Below, one piece after another: positions 1 through 9,357 of a stretch of 64,000 bases of DNA; the first letter of the stretch is position 1, and every line of letters starts with the position of its first letter. The notes beneath the pieces are model-generated. The model saw nothing but the letters and a program-made list of their open reading frames with translations, had not been told where the DNA came from and searched no databases. Both the position numbers and the translations under genes were made by a program. Source of the stretch: Clostridium sulfidigenes (GTDB lineage Bacteria; Bacillota; Clostridia; Clostridiales; Clostridiaceae); NCBI RefSeq assembly GCF_000732635.1, contig NZ_JPMD01000032.1, forward strand, positions 38,801-102,800, read 5' to 3'.

Positions 1-1089
1 TTTATCCTCAAAATTAATAATTAACCCTTTTTGATAAGCTTTCTTTTTTATCTTTTTTATCTTCTTTTTCATCTCATTTATTTCATCTTTTTTCTTAGCC
101 TCATCAATTCCTGTGCTACTTTCAACCTCTAATATTCTTTCTTTTATTTCATCTATTTTTAAACCATCCTTTTCTAATTCTCTTTCAAGCTTTAATATTC
201 GTTCTTGTGTCTTCTCTTTTATTGTGTTCCCATCTAATATTGTTGCCCCTTTTAATTCATTAAGAATTTTTAAACTTTCATTTTTTAAATTCCATAGTAG
301 ATTTCTTATTAAATCCCTCGTTTTAAAGTTTTTTATGTCGTCTAATATATCATCTTTTTTACCTGGTATAAGTTCTGCTAAAGTTTCTTTCAATTTTGAT
401 TTTAATTGTGTATCATTATTTATAGCATTCTCATAAATCTCCGTTTTATAAAAATCTTCAAAATCATGACTTATATATGCTAATTTATCTGCCCAATAAA
501 CAACTTGTGACTCTAAACTTCCTGGTTCTAATGGCTTGTATTTATCACAATCACATTGTTCCTTATTGTAAGCACCAACATACACATCTGTATCATGTTT
601 TAATATACCCTCAAAAACTTCTTCTGATAGCTCTACTTCTTTCTCTTTTAAATATCTAACACTTTGTACAGCGTGAGAAAATCCGCCTTTATCTTTTAAT
701 TTTTCATCTAAAAATCTCTCAACCGCATGTCCAAAAGGAGTATGTCCTACATCATGACCTAATGCTATGGCTGCTACTAAATGTCTATTTAATCCTAGTG
801 CATCTGCCATACTAGTTGCTATTTGTTCCACTTCCAAAGAATGTGTTAATCGAGTTCTATGATCTCCATTTTTGGTTGCTGCTATTACTTGTGTTTTATC
901 TTGTAACCTTCTAAATCCTCCACTATATAATATTCTATCTCTCTGTCTTCTGAAATATGTTCTATTTGTTTCTTCTCCAGAATCATATAAACTGTGTTTT
1001 GTACCCCAGTCACATATATAAGTATTTTCTCTTTCTTCTAGTTCTATACTTTTTACACTTTCTTCAATAATATTTCTCTTATCATTCAT
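1..1089 (-). CDS. dgt: dGTPase (HD-domain dNTP triphosphohydrolase), 3' end outside window
   Basis: Hydrolyses dGTP/dNTPs to deoxynucleoside and triphosphate in the cytoplasm, affecting the dNTP pool. The 363 visible codons read from an ATG at 1089 preceded by AAAGGGGG. An HD phosphohydrolase domain is clear: RLTHSLEV (His near residue 83), GHDVGHTPFG (HD near 112-113) and a later SHDFEDF. The C-terminal part is Lys/Glu-rich and likely coiled coil, and it runs off the window edge. It is the lone minus-strand gene downstream of the HNH gene. Family assignment is firm; the exact substrate is inferred. Confidence 0.93.
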   Translation of the reverse strand, partial: MNDKRNIIEESVKSIELEERENTYICDWGTKHSLYDSGEETNRTYFRRQRDRILYSGGFRRLQDKTQVIAATKNGDHRTRLTHSLEVEQIATSMADALGLNRHLVAAIALGHDVGHTPFGHAVERFLDEKLKDKGGFSHAVQSVRYLKEKEVELSEEVFEGILKHDTDVYVGAYNKEQCDCDKYKPLEPGSLESQVVYWADKLAYISHDFEDFYKTEIYENAINNDTQLKSKLKETLAELIPGKKDDILDDIKNFKTRDLIRNLLWNLKNESLKILNELKGATILDGNTIKEKTQERILKLERELEKDGLKIDEIKERILEVESSTGIDEAKKKDEINEMKKKIKKIKKKAYQKGLIINFEDK

Positions 1090-1461
1090 TTATAAAACCC
1101 CCTTTATTTATGGTATAAATCTCCTTTATTTTATTAATTATAACATAATTACTTCTATTTTATATTTTTATTCAACTCTAATAATCATAGTTCTGATTCT
1201 TTCCTGATTACATCCAATGACAATCATAGCTAAGTTTTTTCAATGATAAACTAAAACCGCAAACAAGTGCCTTATAAAGCAAAGAACTTGTTTTATTGAA
1301 TTTCCAATGAAAAGATGAGTATATTTAAATGTATTCCAAAACATCTAACTCTTTTTCACACGGTTTAAAAAATCTCTTTTCATCAAAAACCGCACTTATT
1401 TGTGGTACGGTTCACTCTTAATTATTCTAAAATTAACCCTATATACTTTTAATATCTCCTA
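1090..1461. other. Intergenic region with HNH-gene terminator
   Basis: No ORF is supported here. On the minus strand, just past the HNH stop, an imperfect hairpin (about 1386-1414, arms around AACCG and CGGTT) ends in a T run and is a likely terminator of the HNH gene. The flank at about 1400-1460 recurs in decayed form at 16.95-17.0 kb. Confidence 0.5.
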
Positions 1462-2691
1462 TCATCTCTCCCAAACCCCATACCCCTGATTAAACGCTAT
1501 CTGATACAGAGGCTCTATATTTGCTTTTAACTTCTGGTTAAACTCTTCTTTTTCAATTTTTCTTTCATTATTTGCAGCTATGTTTATGGATAAATATCCT
1601 TCTAAGTGGTTCTTATATCTTTTAGGATTTCTCTGCATTACATCAAAGCTTTTGTATTGAATTTCACAGAATTTGTCCATGTATAAGCTAAGGTCAGGTA
1701 GTTTATTACTCTTTTGACTATTCACATTTTTAAAGGTAGGTGCTAAGTTCCATAGTTCATCATGTAGTACAAAGCTCCAAGGAATAAAGTGATCTATGCT
1801 TAGATTCCCATAATTAGAGAAGTTATCTTCTGTTAGTTCCTTTCCTGTATAAATATCACTTACAGTTTTATCCCTATTTATCTCTGTCCAAAGCTTAGTT
1901 GCTTTACTTAGATCTCTTTTGCTTGGTGCTGTGATTTTAAATGGAATTGCTGGCACATTAGGATTTCTCTTTTGAAGATAGCCAACCAGGTTATAATGCA
2001 TCCATCCGTATATTATAGCTTGATTAGCACTTATGTACTTATACCAAGAATCATTAATTTCTATGCTCTTGTTATTAACATCTATTTTATATATAGCTCT
2101 CTCATCTAGATTGGTCAGCTCAGCTATAAACTTATTTCTCTTAATACCATTCTTCTTAAAGTCTTCTTTAACTATAGCTAATTCCCTAGTAAAGAAGGGA
2201 GTTAAAAGTCTATAAGGTACATAATCATGAAGTGTTTTAATCCTTTTTTCAACTTCAACATCTTCTATATTTTCTATAAACTCTAAGAGTTTATTTTTAT
2301 TCATATCACAAGGTATATTATATTTTTCATGTATTAATATAATTAAATCATAGAGCCTGTCTTGAATTCCTAAACTAAGTTTGTATTGAGTAACAGGATA
2401 CCATGCTCCCACTATCATTCTACATACAAGTTTTCTAAAGGATATGTACTTATTTCTCTTAATTATCTCTTCATAGATTCCAAAGAACCAAAATATTTTA
2501 TAGCTACTGCTTAATTTATCCTCTAATATCCGTGAAAAACTATTTAAATCTACACTACCATCATATGGCAAGGTAATAGCACCATACGGATTAGTAATAA
2601 TTGAGGATGTAATATCCTTAACATGAATTTGATTGTCCTGAAAGTCTTCTATTAATGAATTATTTTCATTTATAATATCCTTGTTACTCAT
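1462..2691 (-). CDS. HNH endonuclease domain protein, candidate defence nuclease
   Basis: Protein of 409 aa. The C-terminal third holds an HNH core near residues 297-335: SIDHFIPWSF (His pair of the DH type), then WNLAP and a NVNSQKSNKLP tail. The N-terminal 200 residues (start of the conserved part LPYDGSVDLN) are an uncharacterised region seen in this family. The ATG at 2691 follows GAGGTGGAGC. Transcription is best explained by the promoter of the repeated module at 2779-2807. The gene lies directly downstream of the helicase/PLD operon but has its own promoter, so membership in the same system is plausible, not proven. A deleted copy of this gene lies at 16.93-17.14 kb. The nuclease fold is clear; target and role are inferred. 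Confidence 0.85.
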   Translation of the reverse strand: MSNKDIINENNSLIEDFQDNQIHVKDITSSIITNPYGAITLPYDGSVDLNSFSRILEDKLSSSYKIFWFFGIYEEIIKRNKYISFRKLVCRMIVGAWYPVTQYKLSLGIQDRLYDLIILIHEKYNIPCDMNKNKLLEFIENIEDVEVEKRIKTLHDYVPYRLLTPFFTRELAIVKEDFKKNGIKRNKFIAELTNLDERAIYKIDVNNKSIEINDSWYKYISANQAIIYGWMHYNLVGYLQKRNPNVPAIPFKITAPSKRDLSKATKLWTEINRDKTVSDIYTGKELTEDNFSNYGNLSIDHFIPWSFVLHDELWNLAPTFKNVNSQKSNKLPDLSLYMDKFCEIQYKSFDVMQRNPKRYKNHLEGYLSINIAANNERKIEKEEFNQKLKANIEPLYQIAFNQGYGVWER

Positions 2692-2778
2692 GCTCCACCT
2701 CTTCCCTATGGCCTTTTTATTTCTTATATCTTAAAGATGCATTAACCCATACACCAATATATTACACGTTACACATAT

Positions 2779-2807
2779 ATTGTACCACCTCACTGTCCAC
2801 TGCTCAA
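2779..2807 (-). promoter_or_regulatory. Sigma-A-like promoter of repeated module, drives HNH gene
   Basis: Minus-strand -35 TTGAGC (2807-2802), 17-base spacer and -10 TACAAT (2784-2779). The transcript would start near 2772 and run into the HNH gene. The same box order and spacing recur at 8982, 12310, 19909, 27495 and 38595. Confidence 0.7.
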
Positions 2808-2866
2808 TAAATTCATACCATATTCAACAAATATTTCCTTTGTTTAATGTATAACTACATAAAAAA

Positions 2867-2894
2867 ACAGCAGAATTCTGAAATTCTACTGTTT
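2867..2894 (-). terminator. Rho-independent terminator of helicase operon
   Basis: A 12-base stem with one mismatch and a CTGA loop, followed on the minus strand by TTTTTTTATG. It lies 36 bases past the helicase stop codon and belongs to the repeated module. Confidence 0.8.
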
Positions 2895-2929
2895 TTTATA
2901 AATTACCTTTTTAATTTTTCAAGATGAAC

Positions 2930-4036
2930 TTATTTAATGTACTCTATTCCTGAATAAGGCATTTTGTCTCTTTCAGAATCTCCCGGTTTATTGTTTACTA
3001 ATTCCTCAACAGTATTGTGATCAATAACTTCTAAATTAATATCTTTACAATCACCTTGTGCTCTCTCTTTAAAATCCAATAATGGATCTATTTGAATTTT
3101 AAACTTTAACACAGTTTTTAATTGCTGCTCATCTATTGTATTTCCCATGTAAGGATAATGAATTATTACCTTAGCATCCTTATCTCCCTTATTTATTTCT
3201 CTATGGGTCTTACTAAAATACCTATCTACCCTTCCTATTCTTTGTTCTAAGTCTCCAGGTGTCCAGGCAAATCCATATTGATAAACCTTTGAACAAAACA
3301 TGTGCAAATTAATTCCTTCTTTAAATACATCAGTACAGATTACTACATCTGGATAAAAAGGAGTGTTAAATCTCTGAATAGTAAGGTTGTTATTTTTACC
3401 TCCGACAGCTCCTACTACTCTTGTTTGCTTATCAAATAATGTCGCTTTAAAATCCTTATAGTTAATTGTTTCAAAGGTCTCATATTCATCATTCTTTATT
3501 AGATTTCTTCGTATCTGTTCATAATTTTCAATAAGTTTATCAAACCTAAAAGTATTCCTACTATGTTTATCTATTAAAAACTTGCCAAACTTCTTACAAT
3601 AGGATTCAGAATCATTTGTGACATAATAGTATAGAAGATCTAATATCATTTCACTATTTCTTATAAACTTTGAAATCCATATTTTTAAGACTTCTCTTTT
3701 CTTAAAATCATCCTGATTCTTAAATTCTTTTAAGAACTTATATCTATCTGAATTTATAATTTCATTCCAGATAGACCCATGGTTTAATCTTTTTATAATA
3801 TCTTTTTTTGTTACATTTACTTTTTTATCACTATCTTCTTTAAATGAAAGTTTATCTATACTATAAAACTTAGTATGAAAATCACACAAATCTTTATAGC
3901 TTGGATACTTTTTACATATTCTCTTCAATGCCAAATTATTTAATAAAAAGAAGGTTACTGAAGGTTTTAAAGCATTGTTCTTTGTATTTTTATAAAAAAA
4001 AATCATAGTTACTTTCCAAGTATCTTTTATATTCAC
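2930..4036 (-). CDS. SNF2-type helicase, C-terminal part (separated by a frameshift)
   Basis: Carries the second RecA-like lobe: CTDVFKEGINLHMF (motif V) and QRIGRVDRY (motif VI, arginine fingers). It continues the 3990-5852 gene in another frame. The two overlap at a run of nine A (3994-4002, nine T in mRNA sense). Eight T would join NYDFF to YKNTKNNALKP and give one protein of about 970 aa. There is no convincing ribosome site for the internal ATG. It is either a broken gene, a sequencing error, or a product made by polymerase slippage. Confidence 0.8.
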   Translation of the reverse strand: MNIKDTWKVTMIFFYKNTKNNALKPSVTFFLLNNLALKRICKKYPSYKDLCDFHTKFYSIDKLSFKEDSDKKVNVTKKDIIKRLNHGSIWNEIINSDRYKFLKEFKNQDDFKKREVLKIWISKFIRNSEMILDLLYYYVTNDSESYCKKFGKFLIDKHSRNTFRFDKLIENYEQIRRNLIKNDEYETFETINYKDFKATLFDKQTRVVGAVGGKNNNLTIQRFNTPFYPDVVICTDVFKEGINLHMFCSKVYQYGFAWTPGDLEQRIGRVDRYFSKTHREINKGDKDAKVIIHYPYMGNTIDEQQLKTVLKFKIQIDPLLDFKERAQGDCKDINLEVIDHNTVEELVNNKPGDSERDKMPYSGIEYIK

Positions 4037-5852
4037 TGATAAAATCCTTATCTACAATTTTCTTCAATTCATTACTATAATTTATATTCTTAGTTTTACA
4101 TATAGTTTTAATATAGTTTTCTTCAAATATCCATGTTCTTGTATTATTAAGGGTTAGGCTCTTTCTAAATTTGGATACAGAAGATTCATTCTTTACATTT
4201 TCTTTTTTAATAGCTAACCACTTTGATAAGTCACCTTTACCCTCATCTTTGTTACTATCTTCTGAAACTGCAACTTCTTCATCTTCTTCAATATCATCAT
4301 CTACATCATTCTTACCACTTATCTTATTTTTATATCCTGTTTCAAAATATTTTTTAATTCCATTCACACTTCTCTTTTTCAATATCCTATTCCAATATTC
4401 TATAATAGCTTCTTCATACTTTGTATTAAGTCTTTTTTCCAATTCATTTACAGATGCAATTCTTCTTACAAAAACTAAAGCTTTTTCGGATTCATCATTG
4501 TCTACTCTAATTAACTTATGTAACTCTTTTTCCATATAATCTAATTTTGGATGAGGTGGGTAGTTACTTTCATCTTTGAATCTTTTCCTATAAGATTTTG
4601 ATAACTCCTCCATTACTACTTTATCTGGTGCTATTGTTCCTAAAGATGACTTATTTTCATCTCCATTTTCAAAATCTTTTTGTATATCGTCCTCATATTC
4701 ATCATCTTCATCATTATTATTACTTAAAGAAGAGGTGTTACTTGGATCAAAGCTTTCAAAAGTCTCTAAAAATCCAATTTTATAACTAGCCTTATTGTCC
4801 TTCTTTTTGTTTTTATCTAATTCTAAAACTAGCTTTTTTTGAATTAGAGCCACTAATAACTTTTGATCAACATTCATAATATCATTTAAATCCTCAGCCT
4901 TTGACTCTCTACAATCATATTTTGTAAGCTCTCCATAAGTTCTTAATCTACGAACCATATATTTTTCTAAAAATTTTCTATCTATCTTCTCTTCATCTAG
5001 ATTAAAATATTTAAACTGATTATGTATATCATTTAAGGACCTATGAGCCGGTGTAGCACTTAATAGTAAAGTCTTATTAGCAACACATCTTCTGTTCTTA
5101 AAGCAAGTTTTTAATATTTTTTCATCTGAAAAGTTTTGAGATAACCCTAGCATAGAATTTAAAAAGGTTGTAGCAATATTTTCATTTCTTATATTTTGTG
5201 CTTCATCTATAATAACTAAATCAAAATTTTCTACGCTTTGATTAATTACATACCCATAATAATCAGCTACTTGTTTTGGTGTCAATTCTCTATAATTAAG
5301 GTTCTTATGGTCAACATCTTTAATTAAATTTTTCTCCTTTAATTCTTTTATAAGATTTTCGGAATAGTATTTACCATTATCATTAGACTTACAAATGCTT
5401 CTAGGAACGGTACTAAAAGAGGTTAATCTCATTAGTGATAATGACCTCTTTTCTCCATTTAAATAGTCTTCAATAAAATCAATAGGTCTATTGTATTTTT
5501 TCATAACTACATCCTTTGAATCAAAAGGCTCTATTATATTGTTACTTCTAAATTTATCAAAATCTCTTTCCCAATTGTCTTGTATATTCTCCTTTGAAAC
5601 AATAATTAGTATTTTAGCCTTTGGATTATGCTTCAATACCATTGTAGCTACTGCTAATGCTTGGTAGGTTTTACCCATTCCTACCTCATCTGCCAAATAA
5701 GCTACAGGATTTTTTTGTAATATATTAATTAATGCACAGGTACCTTTTTCCTGAATATCTGATATGTCATTGCTCTTCAATAAATCATTTTTTCCCCTAA
5801 AAGTAATTACACTTTTAACCTTATCTAATGTGACCTCTTCAATAAAGTTCAT
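3990..5852 (-). CDS. SNF2-type DEAD/DEAH helicase, N-terminal part (frameshifted at 3994-4002)
   Basis: ATP-dependent DNA translocase/helicase. Walker A LADEVGMGKT near residues 54-62, DEAQ box (IIDEAQNI) near 215 and motif III SATP near 265 are all present. The middle carries an acidic low-complexity stretch. I place the start at ATG 5852 (AGAGGTGAG just upstream, 11 bases after the PLD stop) rather than the longer frame from 5909. The ORF ends NYDFFL where the A9 tract shifts the frame away from the C-terminal lobe at 2930-4036. It forms an operon with the PLD and unknown proteins upstream. Pairing of SNF2 helicase and PLD nuclease is known from DISARM- and Dpd-type defence loci, but no drmA/drmB or dpd modification genes are visible. 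Confidence 0.85.
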   Translation of the reverse strand: MNFIEEVTLDKVKSVITFRGKNDLLKSNDISDIQEKGTCALINILQKNPVAYLADEVGMGKTYQALAVATMVLKHNPKAKILIIVSKENIQDNWERDFDKFRSNNIIEPFDSKDVVMKKYNRPIDFIEDYLNGEKRSLSLMRLTSFSTVPRSICKSNDNGKYYSENLIKELKEKNLIKDVDHKNLNYRELTPKQVADYYGYVINQSVENFDLVIIDEAQNIRNENIATTFLNSMLGLSQNFSDEKILKTCFKNRRCVANKTLLLSATPAHRSLNDIHNQFKYFNLDEEKIDRKFLEKYMVRRLRTYGELTKYDCRESKAEDLNDIMNVDQKLLVALIQKKLVLELDKNKKKDNKASYKIGFLETFESFDPSNTSSLSNNNDEDDEYEDDIQKDFENGDENKSSLGTIAPDKVVMEELSKSYRKRFKDESNYPPHPKLDYMEKELHKLIRVDNDESEKALVFVRRIASVNELEKRLNTKYEEAIIEYWNRILKKRSVNGIKKYFETGYKNKISGKNDVDDDIEEDEEVAVSEDSNKDEGKGDLSKWLAIKKENVKNESSVSKFRKSLTLNNTRTWIFEENYIKTICKTKNINYSNELKKIVDKDFISEYKRYLESNYDFFL

Positions 5853-5862
5853 ATTCTCACCT

Positions 5863-7755
5863 CTACTTGTACCCAAACTCTTCTTTAAGCCATCTAACAA
5901 ATTTAACACCTCTCATAGTGTTTAAAGCCTTTTCATTAATAGATATATTTTTAGTTAACTCTTCTTCCATTTTTTTTATTTCAACTAAAAATCTAACATT
6001 AGATATATTTAACTTTTCCTTTATTAAAGAAGTACTCATTAATAATTCATTGAAAATAATCCATTTTTTTATTCTTTCATCTTCCTTGCTTCCATTAGTT
6101 TCATACTTAATTTTTTTAGCAAGTTCTCTTATATTATAAATACTATTTGGTAAGGTTCTAAAAATTTCATAAAGCTCTCTTTCATGATTATCCTTATTAT
6201 TTTCTATGGCTTTGTTTATAGAGTGAAGAGATCTAAATATATAAAAATAATTATCAAAAACATCACTTTTTTCTCTTCCATTAACTTGAATGTTATTTAT
6301 GTACTCATCCTCTATATCATTACCTATAGGCCTTAAATTCCAACTTGGATTATTACTAATGTCATCTATATTGTTAGAATAAAACCATTCTTCAAGAGCT
6401 TCATCTAGTCCATTACATCTTATTTCAGGCCTATACTCCTCCCAATTTCTTTCATAAATTATACCTCTATAAATTCTTATATCATCTTCAAAAACTTCAA
6501 AATACTTATTTATCAAAATTGTCTCTGCTAACACCTTAGTATTATCATAATTTTTTATGAATTCCATAGGTAAGCTTTCATTAAATTTTTCTTTTGATAT
6601 TTTACATTCTCCAATTTTTATATAAACCTTTCTATTTTTACTGAGTTTCTCTGAATTAATCTTAATTTCTTTTTCTTTCCAATCAACTTCCACGGTAATA
6701 TAAATATTGTTCTTTGTTATTCTTATTTCATCTTTATTACTTACTTCATTAAATTCATCACAGAACATTTCATCATTATTGATATCTATAAGACTTATTT
6801 CAGGAAATCTTTTATTTTTTATTATTATTGAGGCTTCACAATTTAAATCCTTTAAAGCATTTCCTGTAAAATTATGTGATCCCACCACAATTGAACTACC
6901 TACTTTGTACATTTTCACATGGGGAAACCTAGTAGAGTCAATCATTTTAAAACAAACCCCGTTATCTTTTAATCTTTTATAAGTTTCTTTAGTAATTTGA
7001 AACTTATCTCCGTTTAAAGCAGGTATTATTGTTATATTTCTTTTTTCTTCTGCAAGTTCATAAATCAAACTTTCTATATCTTCACTAAAATAAGGTGATA
7101 TTATCCTAACCTCACCTTTCATACCTGAAAACTTTTTAATTAAACTTTTACTTCCTGCTCCCCCATTATTGCAGAATAATTCAATACCCTGAGTATCATC
7201 AAATTTTCTTTTGTTTAGATATTTTAAAAGAGGCTCTACTTCTTTCCTTATTTCCCCATTAGGTGATTTAATATCCCACTCTTCATATAAATACTTTAAA
7301 AATTCACGAAGTTCTTTTGCTACTTGTTTTTCAGTAACCTCCCCTTCATAAACACCTTCTATATTTACTCCATAACCTGATACTGTTAGATTAGCAGAAG
7401 AAACAAATAACCATACACATTCTTCTCCATTCTTCATACCATATATAACAATTAATTTAGGATGAAAAACCCCTGTTTTAATATTTACTGCATTAGAATC
7501 TAATGTTATAGCAGCATCTAAATCGTAAGCTCCATTTTTATCATAAAATACATTAACTCCATTATCCTTAATCCATTTATCTGCATCTTTAAGGTCTTTT
7601 ATTGTCCCAATTTTATCTTTACCCATTAAATAGGTAATTATAGAATCTTGAAAGAATTTTGGTGAAAATCCATAGGTTGTAAAGATTATATTTTTAACTA
7701 ACCCCTTATCAAATCCATCATATACTTTTTTTATTTTATCTCTTAGCTTTTCCAT
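5863..7755 (-). CDS. PLD-family phosphodiesterase/nuclease protein
   Basis: Protein of 630 aa with two phospholipase-D-type half sites. The first is VFHPKLIV (H98, K100) with SSANLT (N122). The second is HVKMYKVGSSIVVGSHNFTG near 285-303. The HxK...N spacing without the classic Asp resembles Tdp1-like and restriction-type PLD nucleases. The remaining 330 C-terminal residues are unrecognised. The ATG at 7755 has AAGGTG upstream and overlaps the end of the preceding gene by 20 bases, so the two are translationally coupled. The helicase follows after 11 bases. Predicted role: DNA backbone cleavage or processing with the helicase. Confidence 0.85.
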   Translation of the reverse strand: MEKLRDKIKKVYDGFDKGLVKNIIFTTYGFSPKFFQDSIITYLMGKDKIGTIKDLKDADKWIKDNGVNVFYDKNGAYDLDAAITLDSNAVNIKTGVFHPKLIVIYGMKNGEECVWLFVSSANLTVSGYGVNIEGVYEGEVTEKQVAKELREFLKYLYEEWDIKSPNGEIRKEVEPLLKYLNKRKFDDTQGIELFCNNGGAGSKSLIKKFSGMKGEVRIISPYFSEDIESLIYELAEEKRNITIIPALNGDKFQITKETYKRLKDNGVCFKMIDSTRFPHVKMYKVGSSIVVGSHNFTGNALKDLNCEASIIIKNKRFPEISLIDINNDEMFCDEFNEVSNKDEIRITKNNIYITVEVDWKEKEIKINSEKLSKNRKVYIKIGECKISKEKFNESLPMEFIKNYDNTKVLAETILINKYFEVFEDDIRIYRGIIYERNWEEYRPEIRCNGLDEALEEWFYSNNIDDISNNPSWNLRPIGNDIEDEYINNIQVNGREKSDVFDNYFYIFRSLHSINKAIENNKDNHERELYEIFRTLPNSIYNIRELAKKIKYETNGSKEDERIKKWIIFNELLMSTSLIKEKLNISNVRFLVEIKKMEEELTKNISINEKALNTMRGVKFVRWLKEEFGYK

Positions 7756-8680
7756 TTTGACACCTTAATTCCTCTAGTTTTCTCTTTATACTTTTTAATG
7801 AATAAATATAATATCCTCTATTCCATCTATTAATATCTACTTCACCTATATTCCCAAAACCTTGTATACTACCGTCATTTACATCAAGCCATTTATCTTT
7901 TCTTTTTTGATCACTTACTACTTTGTGATACTCATAGATATTATAGATATAATCTTTTTCATAAGGATTACACTTTTTCAACTCTTCAAATCTACACCTC
8001 AAAGAATTAGAAACATCATTCATCTTAATATCTTTTATATTATCATATCTTTTCCTATGATTTTTTATATCACCTAATTTCTCCCATACTTTATCTATAC
8101 TTTCACAATTAAGCATTAAATAAAACACTCTTTCTATGCATAGCATATAATATTCCATACTTATTATTTCAGATAGCTCCGTATCACTTGTCTTATTATA
8201 TATGGATTCAATTATGGTTTGCGGATCCTCATCTTCACTTTCATAAAAAGCTTTCACTATGGGATACTCATCTGTTACATTAAGTTTAGTTTTCCAAAAT
8301 TCATATTCTCCTTCACGCAAATTTCCACATATAGCATTTTGCATTTCTACTACAGGTTGAAATTTATTATAAGGTAGTTCAAATAACTTAATCTCTAGTT
8401 TTTCAAAAAAATCAAAGATTCCCTCTTTTATTTTTTCATAAGAGTCTCCATATAAGTCAGGAATCTCTTTTTTTATCTCCTGCGCTATATCACTTTCATC
8501 ATTGAGAATTTTCATATTATATAATGGGGTTTTATATCTTCCATAATACCCTAAGTTGATTTGATTAGATAAGATTGTATTTCTTACTGATAACACCTTA
8601 GGCTTTTTCTTTTTCCAGTTATCCGAGCCTAGTACTTTTTCATATTTATTATCTTTATCATGCTCAATTATTGAGTACAT
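7736..8680 (-). CDS. Unknown protein, first gene of helicase/PLD operon (main open part)
   Basis: No family recognised. The 314-aa frame is mixed alpha/charged, without membrane segments or nuclease motifs. It overlaps the PLD gene by 20 bases. The reading frame clearly continues upstream of the listed ATG: with one T fewer in the T6 run at 8710-8715 it joins the coding segment 8698-8934, giving a protein of about 395 aa. Position as first gene before a PLD nuclease and a helicase suggests a sensor or adaptor role, which is inference. Confidence 0.7.
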   Translation of the reverse strand: MYSIIEHDKDNKYEKVLGSDNWKKKKPKVLSVRNTILSNQINLGYYGRYKTPLYNMKILNDESDIAQEIKKEIPDLYGDSYEKIKEGIFDFFEKLEIKLFELPYNKFQPVVEMQNAICGNLREGEYEFWKTKLNVTDEYPIVKAFYESEDEDPQTIIESIYNKTSDTELSEIISMEYYMLCIERVFYLMLNCESIDKVWEKLGDIKNHRKRYDNIKDIKMNDVSNSLRCRFEELKKCNPYEKDYIYNIYEYHKVVSDQKRKDKWLDVNDGSIQGFGNIGEVDINRWNRGYYIYSLKSIKRKLEELRCQNGKAKR

Positions 8681-8697
8681 AAATAATTGTTCAAAGG

Positions 8698-8934
8698 CTA
8701 AAACATAGCTTTTTTAAGTTTCGTCTATCCCCATTTTTTCTTATATGGCAATAATCATTTACTAAATCTAAACATAGCAAGGCTTCTCTAAATCCTCTAA
8801 AATCATCACTTACTGTTGTTAGGTTATTGATTACTTTTGAACCAAAATAAGACCATATAGGTTGAAAACCTAATGGATCTCGTTTATTTTCATTAAAAAT
8901 ACCGTCATCTTTTTCTGTAAAAAAAAATACTCAT
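8698..8934 (-). pseudogene. 5' part of the operon's first gene, carrying two homopolymer frameshifts
   Basis: ATG at 8934 follows GGTGGAG and the module promoter, and is the natural start. After MSIFF the frame is lost in a run of nine A (8919-8927). With eight, it reads TEKDDGIFNENKRDPLGFQP onward. Near 8710-8715 a second one-base slip in a T6 run is needed to join FEQLFMYSIIE of the main ORF. Both slips are single-base excesses in homopolymers. Confidence 0.65.
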
Positions 8935-8981
8935 AACTCCACCTTATTACACCAAATATAATTTATGATTTTCTAATTTCT

Positions 8982-9098
8982 ATTTTACCACCTCACTGTC
9001 CACTGCTCAATAAACTCATTCCATTTTCAACAAATATTTCCTTTGGACAAAGTATAATTACATAAAAAACAGCAGAATCCTTAAATTCTACTGCTTTT
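8982..9098 (-). repeat. Dispersed terminator-promoter module, copy 2
   Basis: Hairpin at 9066-9098 (stem around GCAGTAGAAT) followed on the minus strand by TTTTTTATG, then -35 TTGAGC (9010-9005), 17-base spacer and -10 TAAAAT (8987-8982). Transcription from here starts about 40 bases before the ATG at 8934, so this copy is the promoter of the defence-like operon. Confidence 0.78.
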
Positions 9099-9357
9099 AT
9101 ATTTACTAATTTCATTGATAATATATACCTTTTACCGTAGATTGACCTTCATATTTATAGTTCTTGAATTCTCCATAAATTATGGATAGTTAAGCGAGAT
9201 ACTTTTGTATCTATTTCTTGTTTCTAATACTTTGTTATAGTTATATTTCACATTCTGACGAATAGTCACAAAGATTTTTAGAAGCAGAATAGAACCAACA
9301 TGATAAGTAAATGTAAATGCAGAGTTTATTTTCCAAGATAATTACTGCTTTTATGTT
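9099..9357. other. Non-coding stretch downstream of the 296-aa membrane protein gene
   Basis: No gene supported. A short minus-strand open tail (about 9117-9170, ending GIYYQ) looks like the C-terminal remnant of an unknown gene, but it is too short to identify. Confidence 0.3.

Larger units (their letters stand above)
2717..2897 (-). repeat. Dispersed terminator-promoter module, copy 1
   Basis: Read on the minus strand: terminator hairpin, conserved AAACAAAGGAAATATTTG stretch, then promoter, then a leader. The leader part (2717-2778) is shared almost base for base with the copy at 12.25-12.31 kb, although the genes downstream are unrelated. It sits between the helicase stop and the HNH gene. 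Confidence 0.8.

Noticed and set aside
113..659. Plus-strand ORFs of 107 and 60 codons
   Set aside because: They are antisense to the dGTPase gene, with Ser/Phe-rich low-complexity translation.
4171..4539. Plus-strand 122-codon ORF
   Set aside because: Antisense shadow of the helicase acidic region, Ser/Leu-rich without a ribosome site.
2930..8934. Calling the locus DISARM or Dpd
   Set aside because: Only the helicase/PLD theme is shared; no DUF1998 protein, methyltransferase or preQ0/DpdA-type gene is present.
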